From assembly GCA_917880885.1 (NCBI GenBank), contig OU862933.1, positions 12,677,679 through 12,741,678 of the forward strand: a DNA stretch of 64,000 nucleotides, given 5' to 3'. The stretch's first letter is position 1. Each line of letters begins with the position of its first letter. Of the stretch, positions 35,901 to 47,900 are shown in pieces. Position numbers and translations under genes: made by a program. Origin of the DNA: Limnephilus marmoratus (taxonomy: Eukaryota; Arthropoda; Insecta; Trichoptera; Limnephilidae). The notes under the pieces are model-generated. The model made no database searches. It was not told the origin of the DNA and saw only the letters and a list, made by a program, of their open reading frames with translations.

Positions 35901-38900
35901 TTGTTTCACGTCGAAAGGCTCTCCCGTCCGATAGGTACACTCAGAACACTCAAAAAAATTTTTTTTTTATCATTACAACTTATTTTATTTAAAATCTGGC
36001 ATTCTAAGTTGTTAAAACCATGTTGAAATAAAAATAATAATAAAGATATTGAAAATATATTTTTTTTAAATTAAAAAAGAATTTAAAACTTTAAAAAATC
36101 GTACACAAAAAACTGCCAGGCTGCTGGTCGGCGGACCAAGGAAATCATAAATGGGATGATCTAGACTACAGTTTTTCGTTAGTTTCGATCTTCTATTCGA
36201 TGTAATCGATGCAGCAGGGCAAGCGAAACCGATATGAAACGGACGGGGTTCGGAAATTTCCGTCGTTTTACGGACGATCGCAGCGCTCACGGCGACGGTG
36301 CGTTGGTTGTTCGAACTTCCAACTACTATAGACTATTAGTCAATCTTAAAAGAACTATTATTATCATAAATGTGTATAATAATATGGACACGAAACTGCG
36401 GTGAGGGGCACCGCAGCAGGTTTCGTAAGTTGTTTGGTGTCGAAAGGCTCGCCCGACGGATGGGTACACTCGGAACTCTCAAATTATTTTTTTTTTATCA
36501 TTATCGCTTATTTTTTTTAAATATGGCAAACTCAATTTTTAAAAATATAAAGAAATAAAAATGATAATAAAGATTAACGAAAAATTAAAAAAAAACTTAA
36601 AAAAATCGTACACAAAAAGCTGCCATTCTGCTGGTCGGCAGACCAAGAAATTCTTAAATGGAATGATCTGGACTATTGTTATTCGTTGGTTTTATTCGTG
36701 TAGGTACTAGATGACGTAAAATTTACTATTTTTTTACCCCACTTGACGCCGGCTGCCTGCGAACGTGCCAGGCTGCCGGTTGGCAGACCTGCTTTTTTCT
36801 CATTTTCTAACCGACCTTTATCATCTGAGACCATTCCCGTACGTGTACTCGATGACGTAATTTTTTCGAAAAAAATCGCTGACTATTTCCATGACTGCGC
36901 AGCTCCTGCCAAGGGCGCACCGGCAGACCAGCTTTTTAAAGGTTTTCTAAATATCCATTATCGCTAAAAAGTAGTTTCATCCGTGTACTCGATGACGTAG
37001 GGTTTACCTATCTCTTTTCCCAGTCTATAAGACATTTCCTTAGCCAGAATCTCTTGATCTCACCACAAATCATAAAAAAGTTAGTATTTACCTCGATTGG
37101 GTAGAAATAGCTGATGATTTTGCAGCCAACAGCAGCCAGGATCACATGGGGCAAACGTTTCCTGAGAAGCTCCTGGGCATTGCAACTTCTTGCAAAGGGT
37201 AACTTTAGGAAGTCGTCCCAAGTCCTGTAGCGCAAGTACGGGCCTTAAAGCAAACATTTGATCAATGAACAAAGATAAACGAAATCATAATTCAAATGGA
37301 TAAAATCCTATTCCTATTATATAATTATTATATTTATATACTTAATATTAATATAATAAAATATTATAAAGGTGAAAGTTTGTATGGATGTATGTTTGTC
37401 ACTCTTTCATAGAAAAACTACTGAATGGACTTTAAAAATTCTTTCACTAATAGAAAGCTACATTACTTGCGAGTACTATAGGCTATATATATTGGTAAGC
37501 TCTGGCGTTATGAATAATCTCTGGCGTTATGAAATTATTTATCACAAAATAATTTTTCTGTCTTGTCCTGATGTTTTTTTTAATTAGGCAATTCACCCTA
37601 AAAAGAGTGCTTTGTTGGCGTCGCACTTAATATCTATCTCTAAAAATTAATCGCCGAAATGTATGTATGCGCATAACTTCCGAACGACAAGTTAGATAAG
37701 AGGTGGAGTGGGGAGGGGTAGGGGGTGGGGGGAGGGGTGGTGGAGGGGGAGGGGAGGAGGTGGGAGGGGAGGGTTGGTGGATTGTGGATGGGGAAGAGTG
37801 GACGGGGAGGAGGTAGGGGGGGTTGATGGGGGGAGTGGAGTGGGGAGAGGGAAGATGGAGGAGGCGGTGTGGGAATCCCCTAATACCATGCGAGCGAAGC
37901 CGCGGGAAAAAGCTACTAGAACATAATAGGCAAACACGATGGTGCATGTATGAAATTAAAATGAAATCAGGAACAATTGATTGAGCAGTTTTTAATGAAT
38001 CAACGAACTTTTCGGAAATAACGGCAAATTTTAAAGGAGACATATGGGGTTAGCGCAAAGTATTGTTATACTGGAGACCGGATGAAGAACTTGGAAGACC
38101 ACCACAGTAGAAATGTAACAAAAGATGGCAGATTGACCAAACACTTAAAATAGTGAATGAAAAATGCAGGAGGTTGAATAAGATTCTGAGGGGGAAGATA
38201 TACAACGTGTCCCAAAATTCAACGATAAGCGGGTACCAGTGGGTGGGTCTGCTCATGACTCCTCGAGAAAAAATAGAAAAAAAATATTTCTCAATTTTTT
38301 TTGATGTACAAAAAAAAATTTAAATTTTTTGAAAATTGACACCAATTAAGATATTTTTAACTACCGTGACCACAATTTTTCAAATATTTCTGTTTTTTTG
38401 TATCGGCAACCTAAGTAGCACGGCTATCCACCACAAGCCTTAAAAATTCATGAATGCCTGTAGTTTTTACACCAAAATCAATCAAAATTATTGTTTTTCA
38501 AAAAATTATGAAAGATTTTTATTTTCGTCCACTTTCACTTATTGTGGTGTAAAAAAAAAGTATGGACACTACTATGGCAAGTTTTTTTTTAAATTTACTC
38601 ATCTAATCAAGATTCCAAAATGGTATAATATTCTCGGAAAACTAGCCACAAAAAATATGCGTACTATTTTTAACAAGAATCAAATTTTATAAATTATTGT
38701 TGTTGACAGCAATCACTTTTACTATGTGCACAACTCAGGTTTTTTGTGGTTGAAAAATGTTGTATTAATAGGTACCAACATTTTTTGAAAAAAATTTGTG
38801 AAATATTTTTTTTCCATTTTTTTCTCGAGGAGTCATGAGCGGGCCCACCCACTGGTGCCCGCTTATCGTTGAATTTTGGGACACGTTGTACATTAGAATT

Positions 38901-41900
38901 AAAATCTTCAATAATTCAGAACGACTAGGTATTTAATATTTGAAAAAACATTTTTAACTGTCTCTCCAACTTATTAATCAAAATTGCTTTTATGAACTGT
39001 CTCGAAACGCCCATATTTGCAACAAAAAGATAATAAATGTCAATATCTTTTATGCTACTAGATTTAATTGATACCAGAATTGAACCCGCAAATGTTCGTA
39101 TTGACCATTACGCACAGGAGCCTTTACCGTAACACTTTTTACAAGCACATTTTATAACTATGGCTGCATTTCAAACCTGAATCATTGGGATTCATAGGCA
39201 GTAACACCTCGTGTTCAGTTTTACTGTCTTTCAACTCCGTCTTTCTTTCTTATCAACAATCTAAAGAATAGTTATTTATCGTAGTATTTATGTAATATCA
39301 ATGAAATAACCATTTTCATTTTAATGACAAGACATATTGAAAGCAAAAAATCGCGATTTATATTCAGATATTCAATAGTTTTCAGTAATTTTCAACAGTT
39401 CATATTCAAAGTAGTTTGTGTAAGTCAAACGTGTACCGTCGACAATAAAATACCACGAACCTACGTATAATGTCAATATATTTTTGACAATAAACAAAAA
39501 ATTTAACAAAAAAAAAACGACTTAAAAAAATGCACTAAAAAGTAAAAAAATAATTTCGTATTCTTCTACAACTTCATAATCAACTTACTTTTTCTACTCA
39601 TCAATATGTAGGTACGATTGTTATTTTTGGAGTCGGTATCAGCCAAGGTCGGTTTGTAAATACATCCATAGTTATAGGTGTGATGTGCTTGTATCGCACG
39701 TGCGACTTGACGAGGCGAGAGCGGGGCTGCGGCGTGAGGGGAGCTGTCAAGTGAACACGCCGCCCGGGTACCTTTGCTGACACCGACTCCAAAAATAACA
39801 ATCATACCTACATATTGATGAGTAGAAAAAGTAAGTTGATTATGAAGTTGTAGAAGAATACGAAATTATTTTTTTTCTTTTTAGTGCATTTTTTTAAGTC
39901 GTTTTTTTTTTTGGTAAATTTTTTGTTTATTTTTTGATTTTTAGTGAATCTGAAGTATACTAACTAATTTGTCTGAATATGGGTAGACCTACTAAACGTG
40001 TTGCTCATATGAGACAGACGTAATTTGACCATAACGACGTTAGGGTCAAATTAAGAGATTCGGCCGAGAATCGTTAATTTGCTCCTAAGAATTGAAGAGT
40101 TCCGTTACTGTGTCATGGATTCCATAATCAGAACCTAACCAAACTCTCATCAAACTACCCTTGAAGTATATCATTTCCAATAAAAAAAGAATCATCGAAA
40201 TCGGTTGGCGTGATATTGAGTTATTCGTCCATTTGTCGCGCGGATACTTAATGCAAATTTAAGACTTATATGGTTTTCTCATGGATGCCATTGGCAGAAC
40301 TGAACCAAATTAAAATGGGACCACACGGAAAGCATCAGCTTTTAAATAAAAAAAGAATCATCAATATCGGTTCACCCAGTCGAAAGTTCTGAGGTAACAA
40401 ACATAAAAAATAAATAAAAAATACAGTCGAATTGAGAACCTCCTCCTTTTTGAAGTCGTTTAAAAATCCAAAGTATCAAATATGATACCGTATACTCCCG
40501 GAGATTAGTGATTAGTAACACAGCACGCGATCAAAAACATATTAGATTTGATTTACCGAATTAGATCATTTTATGCCAGAGATAAAAAAACGAATGACAG
40601 CTGAACTTAAAGCATGCTATAAAAAGATACAACATCCACATACCTATAACCATTCCAGTATAAGAAAAGGTATAATGGAAAAGATCCATGAAGGTCGGGT
40701 CTATGGGGTCTTCAGCAGCGTGTTTGGACGTTTTGCTATCATCCTCAGTTGCCTTCTTCTCCTTGCCCCTGTTGGTGAGGTGGATATCGAAGGCCACTCC
40801 GACGAGTTTGAGAACAGTCATCATCTGTTGGAGACTCACGTCTAGGCGGCTGTGGTACTTGACGCTGGACTCGGCCAGGCGGAAGATCAGCAAGTAGGAG
40901 AAGAGGTAGACCAGGGTGAATATGTGGCATTTTCTGTAATAAAACGGTGATTTTGTAGAATTTTTTTTTACCTTATTTAAATTTTCTCAATTTTTTAGCC
41001 TTCTATGATGAAACCCTGCGTATCAACCATATTAAAATGTATGACATATATTATGTAACGGTTCATAGGGTGAGGTTGTGCGGGTCTTGGCGGCGGATGC
41101 TTGATCTCCCGACCAGCTGCATCGCAGGCCGGATTGGGAGAGAACGATTGACTTCTTTTGACTTCTCCAGCCGTACTGTCTCGGAACATCGCTTGCACCG
41201 CAATGGAAGGGATGGATTCATTTCGTCCGTCACTTCTGAACACACTGACCCTCAGATTCCTACCCACCCCCTACTACCCTTTTCCTTCCCAGAACTTAGT
41301 CTCCTCCGTTTCCTAAAAAGACCCTCCTCACAGCATCCCCAAAGATGATAAAGGCCCTGAGGGGAATTATTTTCCTCAGGGCCTCCTGTGTGGAGCTAAA
41401 GCAAAAAAAAAAGTTTTGATTGCTGACCAATTTGCCCGATATTTCAACATATTTTTTAAAAACCTTTTGTGCTATTGTATAAAATTTCAAAAAGAATGGG
41501 AATAATTGTATATTGGTTCTTGTCATCTTTACAGCCTTTTTAAACTAAGTTGATATTTTTAAACTCTATAACTTGTGATGATAATGACATACCCCATTAC
41601 TAATAAACGTGTTTTAAATTTTACGCAAATGATTAATAACATCAATGGAAAATTGGATTATTAAGAAATTTAATGCTTAGTAATATTTAATATGCTTTAA
41701 TTGCATTCGAAATAATCGAGTATTTTTTTAATATCTAATATTTTTTGGTCTTTTTATAAGCACAGAAAAAATAAGGCATCAGACCCATTAAAACTGCTTT
41801 AAGTTCAAAATCTACCACTAACGAACCCCTTTTTGATTACGGTTTTATTGAATATGTTGAAAATTAATTTCTTTACAAAATGATCAATAAAAGTTTAGAT

Positions 41901-44900
41901 ATTTGTGCATTTTAATTCAATGTTTTTTTTTTAGTTTTCCAAAAGATTTAAAATTTTAGAAACAGACGGAAATGGCCATTTTACACCATCTCTTTTTTCA
42001 GCCCGATTCCAATTAGAGACCAAAGTCAACATTTTTCGCTTGACGCGATAGCTATTTTCATATCTACGATTTCAATTGTCATCACTGCAAACAACACATG
42101 AACCATGCTGTTTGCTGTGATGCCAACTGAAATAGTAGATATGAAAATAGAGATGAAAGCAGCGAGCGCCTAAAGCGAAACATGTTGACTTTGTTCTCTA
42201 AATGGAATCGGGATGAAACGGTCAAAAGATATTTTTTTCATCTCATTGGTTGTTTATTTTTGGCCTTTAATTTCTAATAATTTTTCAAGTAATATAACGA
42301 GTAAGTTATTACCTACAGTAACTTTACTTGGTCATTGCGGTGGCCGCGTGGTGGTTACCCTGCACAATAGGTACATAAACCGTTATTGTTTGCTTTGTTG
42401 TTAATGTGACCAACAACCTATTCATAAATAAATCATTTATTACTGCCGAACCATTAGAAACTTTCCAGAGGAATAGTGCTTTCAATAAATATTATAGAAG
42501 TTTTATTTACTGTACGATAAATCAATAAAAAATATTTTTTCTCTCATTTGATGAGTTTTCTAGTATCTCGGTGAACTACGTAATTGGTTGCAGCAAAACC
42601 TTCATAAACCAATGCCCTTACAATAACAGCGCCTCTAGCGGAAATTTCTTCAATATGCTGGAATTCACACATCTCTTCGAAATCTTTTTTTTTATATTTG
42701 AGTAGTATCTCGCTTTTATTTTTTTCAAGACAAATATTCCTGGATTTTTTTTTACATTAATATTAATATAGGCTATTTTCGCCTATAAAAAGACCATCCG
42801 ACACAAAATTCGGGTTACTGCATGTTAGCGCCAACTAGAATTTGGCTGCACTCAGCGATTTATTGTGCGTGTATTTTGGAACCAGAATATTCTTCCGTGA
42901 TAATGATTGTGCTATCCTGTCTGCCCCGGTTCCCCTCCCGCCTACCTACCGGTGAGTTCCGAGGTGGTTTGTATATTTATGGTTCCGAGATACGCATTGT
43001 ACAAGACGGATGAATATTTCGCTCCAACGCCGATCATTTACGATTCACGTGAAAGTTAATACAAGTCAATTAAGTTTTATTAATAATAAGATTCGCATCG
43101 CAATTGTTCACTTGAACAAGTTAATACCAAGTGCAAAGTGTTCGGAAGATACCATTTCCAGACTCTCCTGTGAGTAAATCCCAATACCTACTGTACAATA
43201 TTATCATTGTAAATGCATAAACAAAATTTGCTGTAAATTAGCAAGCCGCTAGCTGAAACATTTGGTCCTTCGAGCCGGATGTGTAAAGAACCAGCGCCCA
43301 TTTTTATTTGGAATATTTACGCACGGGTTTCATTGCATATAAATTTATCGGGAGTAGTTTGAGAAAGGTAGGTCGTCGTAGGTAGGTCATACGTACGTCA
43401 GCTTGAAATAATTTCATCATATTATCAAACTAACGCATTTAAACATGCCGGAGGAATCAGCTGTTTCTAAAATTGAACGCGATATCAAGTTGCTAGAAGC
43501 CAGGCAGAATTCGCAATTTGCAAGATGTCAAAGAATATATGACAGTATAAAGGGTTTGAAATCCTCTAATTCAAAAAACATATTTTGTGCCAATGCAGCA
43601 TTGTTATCGGAGATAAGGAAAGAGTTTATTGAGTTAGTAAATAAAATTAATGATTTAAAACTGCAATTAAATTCTGAATTTTCGCCCAACTTTCAGATGG
43701 AACAATCCTTTGATGATTTATACTCGATAATACAATTAACCGCAAAACAGACCTGTGACAATACAACTGAGTTATCCGACACGCAGTCAAAATTAGATAA
43801 ATCAAATCGCAATGTTAAGTTGCCAAAATTAACTTTGCCGTTATTTGATGGAAGTATAATAGGATGGAGAATTTTTCACGACACCTTCAAAAAATTAATT
43901 CATGAAAATTCAGACCTTTCCGACATGGAAAAAATTCAATATTTGATAAGTACTTTGTCGGGAAAAGCGTTAAACATCTGTGCCGGAATTCCAACCACAG
44001 CCGAAAATTACCATCTTATTTGGGAAACATTGATTGAAAAATACGAAGATACAAGGGCAAACGCAATTTATTATTTTGATAAAATTTTAAACATAAAACC
44101 AATAACAATACCGACTGCATTGGATTTAGAAGCTTTCATAGACGAATTTCACTCCTCAATTTCAGCATTGCAACAATTAAAAATTCCTAATTTATTACAA
44201 TGTTTCTTCCTTTATATAGGGACTCAAAAACTAGACAAAGAAACAGCTGTAGCATTCGAATCATCGATCAGAAAGTCAGAGACACCCTCATACCAGGAGT
44301 TCATAACATTTTTGCGGGAACAAGCTAAGATATTACAAAGAACATCAACATTATCAGAATGTCACAAATCACAACAGCGTAGTGAGAAAAATTCCCTTAA
44401 GAAACAGTACAGCCAGGCATTTGTTAGTTTAACAAATAACAAAACAAAACAGTACAACTGCGCTGTATGTAACCTTTCGGACCACACATTAATTTATAAA
44501 TGCCCAACATTTCTAAAAGCGTCGCCTAAAAATAGGTTTGAAATATCTCAAAAAAAAAAATTATGTAGAAATTGCCTTAGTAAAATGCACTTTTCCAAAA
44601 CATGTAAATCGGCAAACAGGTGCAAGTATTGTAATCAAAAACATCATTCTTTATTACATTTTGATATCACCTCGCACAATTCCACTCACGATAACGAAGA
44701 GGATTTATCGGAAAATCCAGAAAATGAATCGGAAATTCCGTCAGATAATGCCTCACTATGTACTCTGAATAATAGAGATTCAAACGTTTTTTCTCAAAAT
44801 CAAACAATATTACTAGGTACCGCATCTATTAACGTTCTCGATAATCGGAATAATTATCAGAAAATGCGTGTTTTAATTGATAGTGCATCGCAAAATGATT

Positions 44901-47900
44901 TCATAACAAAGGAATGCTGCAAACGTCTGGGTTTGCGTTTATTCCCAAATCGCAATCACGCAACTGTTAGAGGCATAGGAAATATTTCTCAAAGTATTAA
45001 AGGAATAGCAAATTTAAAGTTTGAATCGCGATATAATAATAAAACATCTTTCTCCATTCGACCTTTGGTCATAGATCGCATCACAACACAGTTGCCGGCA
45101 TCTTCTATAGATAGAAATGCCTTATCTTACCTAAACGAATTGCCTCTCGCCGATGACGAATTCCATCTTCCAGGCGCCATCGATGCAATCATCGGTGCCA
45201 ATTTATTTGGACAAATAATATTACCGGGTAAGGTAAAGGGTTCTCGGTTATTACCAAGTGCAATCGAAACCAGTTTGGGGTACGTACTAGTCGGAAACGC
45301 ACCTACTCTCAAGCAAAGCAACGTAACTCGCAACCAAAACAAGGTTTCTCGTAAACCAAGTTTACACGCACATTATTAATCTCATGTTTCCGGCAACTTT
45401 TATAATACCTAATAATTAATTAGTTTAGTTCAAGTAGGCATGTACACATAATTGCTATCTTTTAATCGTTTCCTTTCTTTATTATTTTCTTTTCATCTTA
45501 CTCGCATCAGAAATACGCATTAACGTGAGCAATGAAACACGATGTCGTGAGTGTTTTATAGTATTTATGGGTTTGTCCTATTTATTTTTTTTTATTTCTT
45601 TTTAAGTTTCGTTGCTGGTCGCATTGTTGGTTTGTTTTGACCATTGTGTCAAGGCCGGGGGCATGTTAGCGCCAACTAGAATTTGGCTGCACTCAGCGAT
45701 TTATTGTGCGTGTATTTTGGAACCAGAATATTGTTCCGTGATAATGATTGTGCTATCCTGTCTGCCCCGGTTCCCCTCCCGCCTACCTACCGGTGAGTTC
45801 CGAGATACGCATTGTACAAGACGGATGAATATTTCGCTCCAACGCCGATCATTTACGATTCACGTGAAAGTTAATACAAGTCAATTAAGTTTTATTAATA
45901 ATAAGATTCGCATCGCAATTGTTCACTTGAACAAGTTAATACCAAGTGCAAAGTGTTCGGAAGATACCACTTCCAGACTCTCCTGTGAGTAAATCCCAAT
46001 ACCTACTGTACAATATTATCATTGTAAATGCATAAACAAAATTTGCTGTAAATTAGCAAGCCGCTAGCTGAAACACTGCACGGGGAGCCATAGAGCTACG
46101 AAAATAAAAATGAAAGACCGTGTTCATGTGTACAATATTTTTGTGACAATTTCCTTCGTAATTTTTTTCTACTATCGGGTGGCACCCCCCATCGGGTGGC
46201 ACCCGGGGAGGGCCACCCCCTTTCCTTCAAGGTCTATGTCATCTTTGTGGTGCTATGTATAGGGTCTTTTAGGGGAGAGGAAGTTCTGGGAAGGAAATGG
46301 TATGAGGGGTGGGTAGGAATCTGGGGGTCAATGTGTCTAGGATTGACGGCCATTTAAATCCATCCCTCCCACTGCGGTGAAGGGGATGGATCGAGAGAGT
46401 TCGGCTGAGAGGTCTAGGTTAGGTCTCCCTTAACCAGTCTCTCGGTCCGTCACGCAGTAGGTGGACAAACTCATTCGCCGCCAAGAACTAGATAAACCTC
46501 ACTCCACGAACCCGGGGCGCCTCTGCTAAGTCACGTAGCGAACCATTTGGGAAGACCTATAGCAGGGATTTTGGTTATCCAACAAATGGTTCCCGAGGTG
46601 GCGGACCTACCACCTCCACTCAAATGGATTAACATGGCAATATTTGAAAACAGTAGTACGGCAAGAACACATGTAATAATGTTTTATTCTTGAAACTAGT
46701 TTAATCACTTCTAAATCAATTTTGCGAAAATAAAATCGTCGCGAAACATTTTTAAAGTAGCTAATATATCATATGATCAGAAAAACTTAAAAAAAAACAT
46801 TTGCTGCTATGTCATATTTTGACTGGCATTGGACATTATTATTATAAAATTTTAGCAAAAGCTGTCTCTATATCTCGCCGGAGGTACTGTAATCAAAATT
46901 ACATATCTTTCTCCTCGCGTGCTCGACTCAGTTATTTAAAAAAAAAATTAACAAGTCATTAACATTTTGTTATTGATAATATCGGGTAACTAAAAATTAA
47001 TTTTATTGTGAACACCTAAATACTTTTTTTAAGTTTCAACCGTTTTTCTCGCCTCTTTTTAAAACCAACATCACAACACAAAAATTTTCCTTTTCTTGTG
47101 GCTTGAAAGAATCGTACGTTTTTCAAAACTCTGGTATCCCCCGGCGCAGGACGTTCCGGTAGTTATGGCAAGTTGGTTTTTTTTTCTTAATTCGTTTAAA
47201 TATTACGTTTAAAAATGCTGTTAAATTAACTGTTACAAGTAATTGATTATCCTGATTCTTTGTTAAATTCACGTAGGTACACTCAAGGCCGGTAATTTCA
47301 CAGAAATTGAACAATTTATCAAATTATACCAGTTGATTCACAAAACTGAATCAACAACAAAACTTTAATAAAAATTTCACAGAACTTGAAAATTAACTTT
47401 GATGAATTGTACAAATTCTTTGAAATAACCGGCCCTGTGTTATTGTTTTTCCTGCAATCGAAAACACGCAAATTCATATCCGTAAACCACCGTGCAACGG
47501 AACCACTCAACCATTTTAAACTGGCGCGGTGAAAAATAAACACATTGAAAAATATATAAAATGCTTTCAACCACCTTATAAACTGAGCCGGTTCGCCGGC
47601 CACAAGATACTAAAATGTAAAAACAAATCATCTGTTAAGTAAAAACAAAACAAATTTTATAACATTATCCGTTTCTCAACTCTTATGAATTTACAGTTAC
47701 AAAGATATACCATAATTGAAACTGTTCATTACATTTCCGCTTGGTTGTTTTCAACTTGCCTTCGGCTATAATGACCGTTGAGTAGATATTCATTCAACTT
47801 TGGTTTAGCGAAATGCAAAGAGCAGAAGAACCAAGATTTAAAAAAAAACTGATAAAAATGACAAAAACATTTTCTTACCTCCATCCTACGCACTTCATCA

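Larger units (their letters stand above)
42823..46075 (+). mobile_element. BEL/Pao LTR retrotransposon, internally deleted, with LTRs and TSD
   Basis: LTRs at 42823-43260 and 45664-46075 begin TGTTAG and end AAACA. The 5-bp target duplication CTGCA lies at 42818-42822 and 46076-46080. By eye the LTRs differ by two substitutions and one 26-bp indel, so insertion was recent. The 2.4-kb interior codes only for Gag and protease. It lies in MBOAT7 intron 1, antisense to the gene. Confidence 0.95.

Noticed and set aside
37627..38043. 138-residue minus-strand proline/serine-rich ORF
   Set aside because: Same polypurine-tract artefact in element H2.
43445..45379. The 644-residue ORF as a host gene
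   Set aside because: It is bounded by LTRs with a target duplication and has BEL/Pao Gag, zinc-knuckle and protease domains.
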